From assembly GCA_946479285.1 (NCBI GenBank), contig CAMLFH010000006.1, positions 124,001-188,000 on the forward strand: a DNA stretch of 64,000 nucleotides, given 5' to 3'. Shown here piece by piece: positions 25,100-34,471 of this stretch. The stretch is from an uncultured Flavobacteriales bacterium (GTDB lineage: Bacteria > Bacteroidota > Bacteroidia > Flavobacteriales > Crocinitomicaceae). The first letter of the stretch is position 1; every line of letters begins with the position of its first letter. The notes below the pieces were generated by a model. It ran no database searches. It saw only the letters and a list, made by a program, of their open reading frames with translations, and was not told where the DNA came from. The translations under genes were made by a program, and so were the position numbers.

Positions 25100-25123
25100 G
25101 GGCTTCCGCCTAAGCGGAAACCC
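25100..25123 (-). terminator. rho-independent terminator of the beta-helix T9SS gene
   Basis: GGGCTTCCGC (25100-25109) and GCGGAAACCC (25114-25123) form a stem with one mismatch and a 4-nt loop. On the minus strand it is followed by TTTTTTC. It is about 70 nt after the stop codon. Confidence 0.82.
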
Positions 25124-25190
25124 CTTCATTTTGCTATAAAACTAAACTAACAGAGAAAACTTTTTCTCTTAGCTCTCGCTAAGCTATTTC

Positions 25191-26816
25191 TTATTTAATA
25201 ACACTCAACTTAAGAGTCTTAACTGCATTACCAGTTCGTACAACTGCGTAGTACAATCCCTGAGCGAAGTCAGCAGCATTGATAGTGAACTCATGAGTTC
25301 CTACTTCAGCATACTTAGTAGCTACTGTTTGCATTACTTGTCCGTTTGCGTTCATTACAACTACTTCAACAGTGCTGTTTTGAGCTACGTCAACAAATAA
25401 AGATGCATTAGCGCTTGTTGGGTTCGGGTATAAAGTAATTCCTGCGATAGCTGAAACTTCTTTGATTCCTAATCCTGTGCTCATTCCTGTGAAATCTGCA
25501 CCTGATAAAAGTGGAGAAGTTCCGCCCGGACGGTAGTCAGGAGTTAAATAGTTATATGGAGTAGTTAAGATTCCTGCTGTAGAAGCAATTGAATCGTTGT
25601 TGTTTGAATCAAACCATCCGATGATGTTGAAAGAACTTCCTGCATTTTTCTCAGTTACTTTACCAGCAACGTTACCAGCAACGATGTTGTTTTTGTAAAG
25701 GATCAACCCATTTGTAGCGTTTCCTTCACAAGCAGCTCCATCCACGTGAATTCCTCTTTGGAAATCCATGAATACAGAGTTACGAATATCGATAGCAGAA
25801 TTACGACGGATACGAGCTCCACGACGGTAACCAGCAGCGATTGTGTTTGCTAAGTTTCCACGGTATGGTCCGATTGCTGTGATGTTTGAGAATGTAGCGT
25901 TTGTTTGCGGGTTGTTTGTAGAACCTGCAGCATCGTTATCTGATTCAAAACCTTCTGAAGTAGAAACAGCCGGGTTATCAGCGATGTTCGGGTCACGAAC
26001 GATCAATCCGAATTGTACGTTTCCTGAGAATCCGTAGTCTGTATCAAAATCGTCATCTAAGTTTCTGTAAGAAACCAAATGTCTTGCATTTACAGTTCCA
26101 CCGAACCATTCGTAAGCATCATCATTAGAGAATGATACCTGGATGTATTCCAATTCTGTTGCTTTACCTACTGAACCAAAAGTAATTCCGTTGATTTCTT
26201 TATCTGTTTGGTATGCATATCCAGGGAATTCAACACGAACATATTTCAATTTTCCTGAATTGTCGTTGTTATCAGGAGTCATTCCACCACCAAATTCAGT
26301 ATCTGTAGTTGGAGCCAATCCTTCGATGTTTGCAATACCGTTTGTTTGGTTGTTAGCAGCTTTTCCAAGTAGGATAATTCCACCCCAGTCACCAGCAGAA
26401 CGAGAACCTACAGCCTGGTTAGATGTAAATACGATCGGAGCACTTTCAGTACCAACTGCCATCAATTTAGCACCTTTCGTAATAAACAATCCTGAACCCT
26501 GAACCGCTTTATCACCCATGATGATTGTTCCCGGCTCAATAGTTAATGTTGCATTGTTTTTTACATAGATCTGACCTTGTAACAAGTAAACATTTCCTGC
26601 AGTCCAGGTTGTGTTTGATGTAATGTTAGCAGTGATCGTTTGATTTGGAGAACCGTAATTTGTGTTTTGTGGATCCCAGTTAGCCCATCCGTTTGTCCAC
26701 ATTGCTGTTGGAGCCGGAGCAAAAGCTCCACGGTAAGTTGTTTCGTAAAAATCCTGTCCAAATGCAGCTAGTGTTCCTAGACCTGCGAATAATGCACTTA
26801 AGTAAATTTTTTTCAT
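25191..26816 (-). CDS. T9SS type A cargo with parallel beta-helix-like body
   Basis: 541 residues from the ATG at 26816, with signal peptide MKKIYLSALFAGLGTLAAFGQ. The middle is Gly/Asn-rich with regularly spaced hydrophobic turns (LFITKGAKLMAVGTESAPIVFTS, DWGGIILLGKAAN, IDIRNSVFMDFQRGIHVDG), suggesting a right-handed beta-helix. The last ~80 residues (ITLYPNPTSANASLFV ... QGLYYAVVRTG ... LKLSVIK) are a type A T9SS sorting domain, so the protein is exported through the outer membrane and attached or released at the surface. It is downstream of the TonB-dependent receptor on the same strand, which suggests a binding partner, though a terminator lies between them. Confidence 0.85.
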   Translation of the reverse strand: MKKIYLSALFAGLGTLAAFGQDFYETTYRGAFAPAPTAMWTNGWANWDPQNTNYGSPNQTITANITSNTTWTAGNVYLLQGQIYVKNNATLTIEPGTIIMGDKAVQGSGLFITKGAKLMAVGTESAPIVFTSNQAVGSRSAGDWGGIILLGKAANNQTNGIANIEGLAPTTDTEFGGGMTPDNNDNSGKLKYVRVEFPGYAYQTDKEINGITFGSVGKATELEYIQVSFSNDDAYEWFGGTVNARHLVSYRNLDDDFDTDYGFSGNVQFGLIVRDPNIADNPAVSTSEGFESDNDAAGSTNNPQTNATFSNITAIGPYRGNLANTIAAGYRRGARIRRNSAIDIRNSVFMDFQRGIHVDGAACEGNATNGLILYKNNIVAGNVAGKVTEKNAGSSFNIIGWFDSNNNDSIASTAGILTTPYNYLTPDYRPGGTSPLLSGADFTGMSTGLGIKEVSAIAGITLYPNPTSANASLFVDVAQNSTVEVVVMNANGQVMQTVATKYAEVGTHEFTINAADFAQGLYYAVVRTGNAVKTLKLSVIK

Positions 26817-26946
26817 TTTTCGTTTTTTTTCTTGGTACAAAATTGCCTTACAAAGCTTGTTCTATCCTTTCTTTTAGGTTACGATTCGAGTAAATAAATG
26901 TTAAGCGTGTTTTAAGAAGGGTAGCAGTAATTTAATATTGCAAACA

Positions 26947-27029
26947 GTTCAAATGTTGAAAGTGTTCAAGTGTTCAAAATTCATAGATGAATTCTTTTTG
27001 AACATTTTCAACCTTTTAAACAATTGAAC
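26947..27029. repeat. gttcaa word-array hairpin
   Basis: The left arm repeats gttcaaatgttgaaagtgtt and caagtgttcaaa; the right arm is ttttgaacattttcaacctttt and aaacaattgaac, i.e. the inverted form. The centre AATTCATagATGAATT is a perfect palindrome. A shorter array of the same words is at 43105-43138. Confidence 0.7.
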
Positions 27030-27049
27030 TATTTTTTAGCAAAAACAAG

Positions 27050-27078
27050 AGAGGCCACCCGCATCACGGGTGGCCTCT
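27050..27078 (-). terminator. rho-independent terminator of the TonB receptor gene
   Basis: Perfect 12-bp stem AGAGGCCACCCG (27050-27061) / CGGGTGGCCTCT (27067-27078), 5-nt loop. On the minus strand a TTGTTTTT tract follows. Confidence 0.92.
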
Positions 27079-27094
27079 CAGGCGTCATTTGATC

Positions 27095-30067
27095 TTACAG
27101 TCTGAAGCTAAGAGAAGCACTGAACGTTCTTCCGAAGTTTGTTTTCCACACTTGTTGATCGATATTTTTATCGAATCCTTTTTGGTTACTCTTTTCTCCG
27201 ACGAAAACAGTATTAAAGAATCCGTTCATTCCTTTTACGTCTGATCTTGCAGTAGAACTGTTTTGATAGAAAACCTGGTCCTGAGCAAGAATATTTTGGA
27301 TATTCAATTTGAATTGAGCACGTCCTTTCCAGAATCCTTTTGTGATTTGAAGGTCCAGGAATGTTCTTGCCTGTTCCCAAAGATCCGGTTCATTCACGTT
27401 TCCAACAATGTAGATGCGTTGTCCAACCCGGTTCACGTTCAAAGATACTCCCCACTGATTTCTGCGGTTTTCGTAACGAATTCCTGCATTGAAAACATAT
27501 GGAGACTGACCCTGAAGCGGTCTTGAATCAGCAACACTTCCAGCCACACTTGAAACATCTACCTGAGAACGGATGATGGATAAGTTGGAATAAATGGTTA
27601 AATCATCAAAGAAAGAAGCGGTGTCCAAACCAAAGATCGTGGAGATCAAAGTACGAGCTTCCAGCTCTAAACCGTAGTTTGTTGCAGAAGGTACATTTTG
27701 GAATGAAATCTCATTAACAACGTCCGGACGAGACTTTTGCTCGATCGGGTTGATGAAGTTCTTGTAGAAGATAGTTGCAGAGAACAACTGGCCTCTTCCC
27801 GGGAATACTTCGTATCTCAAATCCAGGTTGTGGATCAAAGCACGCTTTAAAGTATCATTTCCTGAAACCACGAAGTTTGTAGTGAAATCAAAGAAAGCAA
27901 AAGGAGCAAGTTCACGATATTCCGGCCTGTTTAATGTTTGAGAGTAGCTCAAACGAATATTGCTTCTCTTGTTTATTTCAAAGATTGCATTCAGGGAAGG
28001 GAGGAAATCCAATTTTTTGGTATTGATCTTCAATTCTGTCTTATTATCTCTCAAAGCATTCAGCTCCTGCTGGAAATATTCAGCACGAACACCGTAAATG
28101 AAACGGAAGTGTCCAAAACGATTGTCCAACATTAAATATGCGGCGTTCAACATCGATTTTGCGTCATAAGCATCTGAGAATTTTGTTCCGTCTGTCAATT
28201 TGAAACCTCCTTTTCCAGGGTTTCCGCTTTCTCCCGGTGCAATTAAGCCCATGTTCTCAGGAGCAAAGATGGAATCTTCCGGCAAATACAATAAGTTGTT
28301 GTCGAACATAACACTTCCACCGGTTACACCGTAGCGCGTGTATCCTAATTGGCGGGCCTGGAATTTACGAGTACGGATCTGGTTGTAAACCCCGATCTTG
28401 AATTCGCTTTTGAATTTTCCGAACAGGTTAGTTGCATATGATAAATCCAATCGTTCGTTGATAGAGCTTTCTTTGTTTTCAGAGAAGAACATTCCTCCGC
28501 CATAACTTGGACCAACATTGGTGAATGAAATATTTGCAACGTATTGTGTGTCTTTTGCATTCGGATTACTTGGATCGATCATGTATTTGTTACGTGTGTA
28601 GATCGAACGGCTCAAATTCGGAACGGAACGCTGTACATTGCTGTAACCTGCCAACCAGTTTACTTTGAATCCCTGTAATCTCAAACCATGCTGTCCTTCC
28701 AACTGTCCGGAATAAACCTTGTCTGAAGTAAACCAGCGCGCATTTGATCTCAATAAGTTCGGATTAGACTCCAAGGGGTTGATTTCTCCTGTTCTATTGA
28801 TCAATTTATCCGAAGAGTTGATACTGTAGATGTTTTTGAAGCTAACGGTATTTCTTTCGTTGATCTTGAAAGCGAAGTTCATCAATGCTCCGGCCAACAA
28901 ATTTGTTGAGTTGTTGTGATCTAAATAATCGTAATCAATCTGAGTGGATTGAATGGAATTAGGGTCCGTGCTGTTTGAATATCCGCGGCGCACTGTTTCG
29001 TTGTAGCTGAAACTTCTGCTGTATGTCAAAGCTGCGATCATTCCGAACTCACGTTTTCCGAATTTCTTATTGAATCCTCCGGAAGCCTGAAGGCTTAGGT
29101 TTGGTAAGAACTTGCTGTCAGTAGTTCCCCAATCGGTAGAAACGTTTTTAGCTAGTTTCGCCTGGTCGTGAATGTTCAAAGGATATTCTTTTTGTCCCGG
29201 AACGGCAGAAGGAATTGCACGTGTTCCGTCGTCAATACCCAGCCAATCCATTTTTCCTCCTTTGTAAGAAGTACGGTCTTTAAAAGTTGTAATGGTGTTA
29301 ATTCCTGTTCCAACCTGGAACGAGAAGAAGTTCTTATCCGGAATACTTTTCGTGTTGATCTGGATTAATCCACCTGCAAATTCTCCCGGTTGATCCGGAG
29401 TAGCAGTTTTTGTAATAGTAAGGTTGTCCAACATATTGGATGGGAACATGTCGAATGAGAATGCTTTTCTGTCGCTTTCAGAACTTGGAAGCGGTGAGCC
29501 ATTCAGGAATGCAGCGTTGTAACGGTCGTTCAAACCACGGATTACCGCAAATTTGTTGTCCTGGATACTTGCACCACTTACCATTTTCAATACATCACTG
29601 GTATTACTTGCCGGTGATTTTTGGATGGTCTGACTGGTAATGAGGTCTGTCATTCCCAATGCATTTTTTTGGATCAGTACACCTCCCTGGTCTGTATCCA
29701 GAATTTTCTTTGCAGACACAACCACTTCACCGATAGAAGTACTGTCTTCATTTGGAGGAGTCATTACAACATCAATACTGGTAACTTCTCCTGAATTGAC
29801 CTGGATACCATTTACAATTTGAGTGGGCATTCCGGCATACACAATTTTAATGGTGTAAGTTCCTCTACCCAGTTTATCGAAATTGTAAGTGCCTTCGATG
29901 TCAGATTTGATAGTTTTAGTTTGTTCAACCAATTCCACTTGTGCGTCAGGAAGTCCTTCTCCTGTTTCGGAATCGATTACTTTTCCCTGAATTACTCCGG
30001 TGCTCTTGTCTTGCGAGAATGCAAAACCAACGATCAATAATGAAACAACGGAAAGAAATATCTTCAT
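27095..30067 (-). CDS. TonB-dependent outer-membrane receptor with CarboxypepD-like N-terminal domain
   Basis: 990 residues from the ATG at 30067. Signal peptide (MKIFLSVVSLLIVGFAFSQ), then a carboxypeptidase-regulatory-like beta domain (GVIQGKVIDSETGEGLPDAQVELVE, about 25-105), a plug with SDVLKMVSGASIQDNKFAVIRGLNDRYNAAFLNGSPLPSSESDRKAFSFDMFPSNMLDNL, and a 22-strand-type barrel ending in an aromatic residue pattern (TFSASLSFRL). It transports an unidentified ligand across the outer membrane with energy from TonB. No SusD homologue is beside it; instead a T9SS beta-helix protein follows. The start shown is preferred to the longer frame because it begins at the signal peptide. A near-consensus box (TAATCTTG) lies about 30 nt upstream. 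Confidence 0.92.
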   Translation of the reverse strand: MKIFLSVVSLLIVGFAFSQDKSTGVIQGKVIDSETGEGLPDAQVELVEQTKTIKSDIEGTYNFDKLGRGTYTIKIVYAGMPTQIVNGIQVNSGEVTSIDVVMTPPNEDSTSIGEVVVSAKKILDTDQGGVLIQKNALGMTDLITSQTIQKSPASNTSDVLKMVSGASIQDNKFAVIRGLNDRYNAAFLNGSPLPSSESDRKAFSFDMFPSNMLDNLTITKTATPDQPGEFAGGLIQINTKSIPDKNFFSFQVGTGINTITTFKDRTSYKGGKMDWLGIDDGTRAIPSAVPGQKEYPLNIHDQAKLAKNVSTDWGTTDSKFLPNLSLQASGGFNKKFGKREFGMIAALTYSRSFSYNETVRRGYSNSTDPNSIQSTQIDYDYLDHNNSTNLLAGALMNFAFKINERNTVSFKNIYSINSSDKLINRTGEINPLESNPNLLRSNARWFTSDKVYSGQLEGQHGLRLQGFKVNWLAGYSNVQRSVPNLSRSIYTRNKYMIDPSNPNAKDTQYVANISFTNVGPSYGGGMFFSENKESSINERLDLSYATNLFGKFKSEFKIGVYNQIRTRKFQARQLGYTRYGVTGGSVMFDNNLLYLPEDSIFAPENMGLIAPGESGNPGKGGFKLTDGTKFSDAYDAKSMLNAAYLMLDNRFGHFRFIYGVRAEYFQQELNALRDNKTELKINTKKLDFLPSLNAIFEINKRSNIRLSYSQTLNRPEYRELAPFAFFDFTTNFVVSGNDTLKRALIHNLDLRYEVFPGRGQLFSATIFYKNFINPIEQKSRPDVVNEISFQNVPSATNYGLELEARTLISTIFGLDTASFFDDLTIYSNLSIIRSQVDVSSVAGSVADSRPLQGQSPYVFNAGIRYENRRNQWGVSLNVNRVGQRIYIVGNVNEPDLWEQARTFLDLQITKGFWKGRAQFKLNIQNILAQDQVFYQNSSTARSDVKGMNGFFNTVFVGEKSNQKGFDKNIDQQVWKTNFGRTFSASLSFRL

Positions 30068-30239
30068 AGCTTTAATTTTGCACAAAGGAACAGCTACAAG
30101 ATTATTCTAAATTAAGTGTAAAATTATTGGATTGTGAGGCTTATGTAAACAAATTATGAAGTCGCTTAATACTGACTTAACACACGACTAAATGGATTTT
30201 GTTAACTCCCGAAAATAGGCTTTTTCGTCGGAATTATCT

Positions 30240-30683
30240 TTAATAAATTGCTTCAATGACAAATTGCTGGTTGTTGAAGGAAATAACAGCGGCCTCTTTT
30301 TTATGAAGCAATAATTGCCCAAGCGGTGCACCCAATCCAATACCAATGATGTCTTTTCCTTCAAAAGAATTGTTTCCGATCGGAATACCCATTAAGAAGA
30401 GGCCTTTATTGGTCTGGACAACTGCTCCTAATTCCACGTGCTCTGATTTTTCAGCAGATTGATTGGCAATTAAACTTTTCAGGCGCTGTTGTTCGTTTAG
30501 CTGGGTGCTTAATTTCCCCAATTCCTGCTGCGCCATTTCCCGGGCGGTTTCAAACTTATCACCGGCCGAACTTTTACTGTCTTCTGCCATTCCTTTTTGC
30601 AAATCGGCAATATCTGCCTGCAGAGCAGCAATTTTTTCTGAAATCGCTTTTGAAAGTTGTTGGAAGAGTTGTTTTTTGTCCAT
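30240..30683 (-). CDS. GreA/GreB-like protein
   Basis: 147 residues. The N-terminal half is a helical hairpin-like segment (KAISEKIAALQADIADLQKGMAEDSKSSAGDKFETAREMAQQELGKLSTQLNEQQRL) and the C-terminal half resembles the FKBP-like domain of Gre factors, with the phrase GLGAPLGQLLLHKKEAAVISF parallel to the SPIARALIGKKEGD of GreA. It may bind RNA polymerase's secondary channel, but the acidic tip residues of true GreA are not obvious, so it may be a Gre-derived regulator. In related genomes such proteins are sometimes mis-named 3-oxoacyl-ACP synthase. The 172-bp gap upstream of the TonB gene contains nothing else I can identify. Confidence 0.65.
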   Translation of the reverse strand: MDKKQLFQQLSKAISEKIAALQADIADLQKGMAEDSKSSAGDKFETAREMAQQELGKLSTQLNEQQRLKSLIANQSAEKSEHVELGAVVQTNKGLFLMGIPIGNNSFEGKDIIGIGLGAPLGQLLLHKKEAAVISFNNQQFVIEAIY

Positions 30684-30693
30684 GTTTAAAGAA

Positions 30694-30812
30694 GTTGCCT
30701 TCGACTACACTGCGCCTATGCTGAAGCTCCTGCGTAAGCATTCAGTCACCGTCTTAGTCAACGGGAAAGATAAGATCTTAATTAAAGGACATTGAGCGGA
30801 GTCGAAGTGCCT
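30694..30812. repeat. MITE-like element with tcgaag ends
   Basis: The left end GCCTTCGACTACACTGCGCC and the right end TTGAGCGGAGTCGAAGTGCC are inverted relatives of one another (common core AGTCGAAG.GC). Inside are atgctgaagctcctgcgtaagcattcag and a tctt-aattaa stretch but no gene. It fills the gap between the Gre-like gene and the glycosyltransferase gene. Confidence 0.55.
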
Positions 30813-30816
30813 TTAA

Positions 30817-31956
30817 TTATTCATAAATAATAAAATGCTTATTGAACAATTCGATCAATTGCTTTTTGACGCTTTCCTTGGAGAACTGCATCCCGAAAGA
30901 ACGCATAAAGTCTTTGTCGAATTCGAGTTTTCCGTTCATCATGTCCAAAATAGCATGTTTGAGTTCAGCTATATTATTGTGCTCAATTTTAACGCCCAAT
31001 GCTTCGGTCATATTTGCTGCAATTCCAACAGGTGTTGAAATAACCGGAGTACCTGTTAACCATGCTTCGGCAAGAACAATACTGAAAGTCTCGTATTCCG
31101 AAGTTAGAATCAACGCATCGTGTTCTTTTAAGAGTCGGCTTACTTCGTCCCACTCACAAGGACCAATGAAATGAATGGCTTCCAGGCAGCTATTCAATTT
31201 TGCCCATCTTTCCCATTCATCGGTATTCTGGTCGGAAACAACAGTCAGACTGATTTTCTTACCGGATTCGAGCCATGCATTTAAAAAACCATCGAAAAGG
31301 AAAGCCGGGTTCTTGGTGTTTTTATCCAATGTTGAAATATGAATGAACTTCCTGCGTTGAAGCGGGTTGTTTTCTCTCAAAGTAAAGATGTCTTCGTCCA
31401 CAAAATTCGGAATAACCTGGATCTTGGTAGTAGGGAAGAGGGGCTTCATATCAGTTCTTAGAACATTTGAAACAGCAACGATTTCACTTGTATGCCGGCT
31501 TCCGCGCTTGATAAGCTGCTGGTGAAGCGAGATAAAGCTTTTTCGCAGTTTCTTGCGGTAATAAGATCCGTGTTCCATGACAATCAGCGGAACGTGGAAA
31601 TAACGTTGTACACGCGCAAACTGCATGGCCCTTGGCAGAAAAACATGTGCAAAGATCAGGTCTATGTGATCGAGCAGGGAAAGTCCTTTTCTCAATGCTT
31701 TTCGCTGCAACCACCAATGAATGAAACGGTTTTTCGAAATATGATGATAGATACGTATGATCCGCAGATTGTCCGTTTGCTGGTCATCAACTTCTATGGA
31801 ATTACAATTTTTATCGCCCATCGTGTGAAGTACCGTAACTTCATACCTGTCTGAAAGCAAGTGTGCAAAGCGCTCCACGAAATTTCCAGCATACGGATCT
31901 ACGCGTGTTGGAAACCATGAGCTCATAATGAGGATATGTCTCTTCGTACCTGGCAT
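30817..31956 (-). CDS. family 4 glycosyltransferase (GT-B fold)
   Basis: 379 residues. N-terminal Rossmann domain starting HILIMSSWFPTRVDPYAGNFVERFA, and a C-terminal nucleotide-sugar domain with FIHISTLDKNTKNPAFLFDGF, IHFIGPCEWDEVSRLLKEHDALILTSEYETFSIVLAEAWLTGTPVISTPVG, where the E-x7-E motif of GT4 family retaining enzymes is present (ETFSIVLAE). It probably adds a sugar to a lipid-linked surface glycan at the inner membrane; donor unknown. No other glycan genes are adjacent. Start supported by a TAAATTTA box 4 nt upstream. Confidence 0.88.
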   Translation of the reverse strand: MPGTKRHILIMSSWFPTRVDPYAGNFVERFAHLLSDRYEVTVLHTMGDKNCNSIEVDDQQTDNLRIIRIYHHISKNRFIHWWLQRKALRKGLSLLDHIDLIFAHVFLPRAMQFARVQRYFHVPLIVMEHGSYYRKKLRKSFISLHQQLIKRGSRHTSEIVAVSNVLRTDMKPLFPTTKIQVIPNFVDEDIFTLRENNPLQRRKFIHISTLDKNTKNPAFLFDGFLNAWLESGKKISLTVVSDQNTDEWERWAKLNSCLEAIHFIGPCEWDEVSRLLKEHDALILTSEYETFSIVLAEAWLTGTPVISTPVGIAANMTEALGVKIEHNNIAELKHAILDMMNGKLEFDKDFMRSFGMQFSKESVKKQLIELFNKHFIIYE

Positions 31957-31960
31957 CCGA

Positions 31961-31968
31961 TAAATTTA
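31961..31968 (-). promoter_or_regulatory. putative -7 box TAAATTTA
   Basis: On the minus strand TAAATTTA ends 4 nt (TCGG) before the ATG at 31956; one mismatch to TAnnTTTG. Predicts a leaderless transcript of the glycosyltransferase gene. Confidence 0.5.
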
Positions 31969-31981
31969 GTGCATTTTTTGG

Positions 31982-33268
31982 CTAATTGCGTATGACGCGG
32001 AAAGTTTTTGTCTGATTTTCTCTACGTATTGTGAGAAAATAAACTCCTGACTGTAAATTTTTCAAAGAGATTTCATTTCCAAATTGTTGAAACGGAACGG
32101 ATTGGCCCTGCTGGGTTTTTAGTTCAAACTCTTCCGTTCCCTGAAGCTCAGAAAGATGAATGATTCCATTACTCGGATTGGGTGAAATTTGAATGGATTC
32201 CAATACCTGGTCATTGAGTCCAAGCACACAAGTTAAGCGGTTCATGTATTGCCAGATCGTATCGTTGTATTGGGTTCCAATGAGGCTATTTCCCATTGTG
32301 CTTCCCATTCTCACCAAAACCAGGCCTTGCGACGGAACGACATTGATGATCTGCCCGTTCTTTCCTTCAGCCGCATACATATCTGCCGGAGCTGCCGGAC
32401 ATACTTCTCCGGGGAATACGAATTGAGATTGAGGAATCATGAAAGAAGATTTTCCATTCAGCCAGGTCAAATAACCGTAAGAGTTATTCAGCGATTGACT
32501 GCTGTTTCTCATTTCATTGAGATAAGTCAAATCCGGAAGGACCGGAGTTCCATTCCAGGAACCATCCTGGGAAAGTAATAATCCGAAACGAGCCATTCCA
32601 CGTGGTCTTGAGGCAAAAACATTGTTGTATCCTAATTGAAGATAGGTACCAACCATTCCTATTTTTGTGGAGATTTTTTGATTTACCCAAGCGTTCAATG
32701 TCATTCCTGTTGCAGATTCAATGACTGAATCCAGCAAGGTGTAGGGACCATTGTGATATGCCCATCTTGTTCCGGGAGCAGCTTTGTAGATCAAACATGC
32801 AGGATCTGTACAGTGAAAGTCTGGAACTCCGTCGTCCAAACCGGTTGTCATAGTCAGCTGATGCTTAATGGTAATGGCATTTTCCTGGGCCAATGTTAAG
32901 CTGGTCCAACCTGTTCCAAGATAATCACTTGTTGGATCATCAATATCCAGGAAGTTCTCATGCTGGGCAATTCCTACGGCATAAGCAGTTAAAGTCTTCC
33001 CGGCAGAATTCCAGACATAGAAACTGTCAACAGTAAATGTCCCGAAATATTTTTCCAAAACGATCTTACCATCTTTGAGAACAATGAATGCTTTGGAATC
33101 GGAATCTTCCAGCCAGTCGTACATTTTTTCAATGGAGTCCTGACACCAGCCTAAAGCTGCGGGGTCAGTTGTTGACCAGGTACTTCCGGTTAATGGTGGG
33201 AAATACGTTTGTGCCTTTAAGCCTGAAAAGGCAAGGATAAAAGTCAGTAGAAGTAAGTAGTTTTTCAT
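31982..33268 (-). CDS. T9SS-exported serine hydrolase of the beta-lactamase class C family
   Basis: 428 residues from the ATG at 33268 (two residues into the frame). Signal peptide MKNYLLLLTFILAFSGLKAQ; a beta-lactamase-like domain with VWNSAGKTLTAYAVG, where Ser-Ala-Gly-Lys is the SxxK nucleophile motif, and RWAYHNGPYTLLD, with Tyr-His-Asn in the YxN position. The C-terminal ~70 residues (ISPNPSNGIIHLSEL ... NLQSGVYFLTIRRENQTKTFRVIRN) form a T9SS type A sorting signal. The enzyme should act outside the cell on an ester or amide; esterase or D-aminopeptidase relatives exist. A weak conserved third motif (KTG) was not identified. Confidence 0.85.
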   Translation of the reverse strand: MKNYLLLLTFILAFSGLKAQTYFPPLTGSTWSTTDPAALGWCQDSIEKMYDWLEDSDSKAFIVLKDGKIVLEKYFGTFTVDSFYVWNSAGKTLTAYAVGIAQHENFLDIDDPTSDYLGTGWTSLTLAQENAITIKHQLTMTTGLDDGVPDFHCTDPACLIYKAAPGTRWAYHNGPYTLLDSVIESATGMTLNAWVNQKISTKIGMVGTYLQLGYNNVFASRPRGMARFGLLLSQDGSWNGTPVLPDLTYLNEMRNSSQSLNNSYGYLTWLNGKSSFMIPQSQFVFPGEVCPAAPADMYAAEGKNGQIINVVPSQGLVLVRMGSTMGNSLIGTQYNDTIWQYMNRLTCVLGLNDQVLESIQISPNPSNGIIHLSELQGTEEFELKTQQGQSVPFQQFGNEISLKNLQSGVYFLTIRRENQTKTFRVIRN

Positions 33269-33317
33269 AGCCATTCAAAAGGATTTCTTTTGTAAGATAC
33301 TATTTTTCAGGAAAGGT

Positions 33318-34457
33318 TTAAACCAATACTTTTTCGTAAATCGCTTCGAGTTGCTCAATAGCGAAATCGATCTCTTCTTTGGTAGTGTATCTTGAAAAGG
33401 AAAAACGTGCATTCGGGCGGGAATTATCAGCCTGGATTCCTTCCAGTACATGAGAACCTTTTGTTGCTCCGGAAGAACAAGCCGAACCTCCTGAACAGGC
33501 AACACCTTTCAAATCGAGTGTAAATAAAAGCATTCCGGATTTTTCGGTTGCCGGTAAGCAAACGTTCAATACGGTGTACAAGCTTTTTTCCGGATCTGTT
33601 TCTCCGTGGAAAGTGACATCCGAAAGGGTTGATTTCAACCGATCGATCATGTATGTTTTCAATCCCTGAACATGAGTTTGGTGTTCTTCCAAATCAGCGT
33701 AAGCCAATTCGATTGCTTTTGCCAATCCAACGATTCCGTAAACGTTTTCGGTTCCGCCACGCAATCCTCTTTCCTGTGCACCTCCGTGGATTAAAATATC
33801 GGTTTTGATGCGTTTGTTCGCATATAAAAATCCAATTCCTTTTGGTCCGTGGAATTTGTGTGCAGCACAGGTAATGAAATCAATTCCCAGTGCATTCAGA
33901 TCAAAGGCATAATGCCCCATTGTCTGCACGGTATCCGTATGAAAGTAAGCATTGTATTTTTTGCAAAGCGCACTTATTTTTTCGATTGGAGCCAATGTCC
34001 CAATTTCATTATTTGCATGCATGATGGAAACCAAAGTTGGTTTTAGGTCTTGTAAATAGGTTTCCAGCTCGTTTAGATCGATGTTTCCTTTAGAATCTAC
34101 TGTCAACCAACAGGCTTCGATGTTTTCACGTTCAGCCAAATGTTCAACGGTATGGCAAACTGCGTGGTGTTCGATCGTTGTAGAAATGATGCGTTTTACT
34201 CCCAATTGATAAACAGCAGTATTCAATGCGATATTGTCTGCTTCAGTTCCTCCTGAAGTGAAAATCAATTCATTGGGAGAGCAATTTAATTGCTTAGCGA
34301 TCGAACGGCGGGAAGTCTCGATCAATGCTTTGGTCTGCCGGCCATAGAAATGCGTAGAAGAAGGATTTCCAAATTCATTTTGCAAAACAGGAATCATCGC
34401 TTCGGCAACTTCTTTCGCAAGTGGTGTAGTTGCAGCATTGTCTAAATATACTCGCAT
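33318..34457 (-). CDS. cysteine desulfurase
   Basis: 379 residues, class V aminotransferase fold. Conserved blocks: NAATTP (8-13), SGGTEADNIAL (68-78), HHAVCHT, MHANNEIGT (146-154), HTDTVQ, AAHKFHGPKGIGF with the PLP lysine Lys201, GGTENVYGIVG, and the catalytic cysteine in SGGSACSSG (Cys327). It removes sulfur from cysteine for iron-sulfur clusters or thio-modified tRNA. The sequence is NifS/IscS-like, but no scaffold gene (iscU/sufU) is near, so specific pathway cannot be assigned. An exact TAAATTTG box is 14 nt upstream. Confidence 0.92.
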   Translation of the reverse strand: MRVYLDNAATTPLAKEVAEAMIPVLQNEFGNPSSTHFYGRQTKALIETSRRSIAKQLNCSPNELIFTSGGTEADNIALNTAVYQLGVKRIISTTIEHHAVCHTVEHLAERENIEACWLTVDSKGNIDLNELETYLQDLKPTLVSIMHANNEIGTLAPIEKISALCKKYNAYFHTDTVQTMGHYAFDLNALGIDFITCAAHKFHGPKGIGFLYANKRIKTDILIHGGAQERGLRGGTENVYGIVGLAKAIELAYADLEEHQTHVQGLKTYMIDRLKSTLSDVTFHGETDPEKSLYTVLNVCLPATEKSGMLLFTLDLKGVACSGGSACSSGATKGSHVLEGIQADNSRPNARFSFSRYTTKEEIDFAIEQLEAIYEKVLV

Positions 34458-34471
34458 CGATTTTTTTTCTA

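Noticed and set aside
30463..30795. Plus-strand frame across the Gre-like gene and the MITE-like element
   Set aside because: It joins antisense of the Gre-like gene to repeat sequence, which is typical of a chance frame.
33275..33505. Minus-strand frame overlapping the end of the cysteine desulfurase gene
   Set aside because: It is a frame shadow of the desulfurase gene without a domain; the region is accounted for by the real reading frame.
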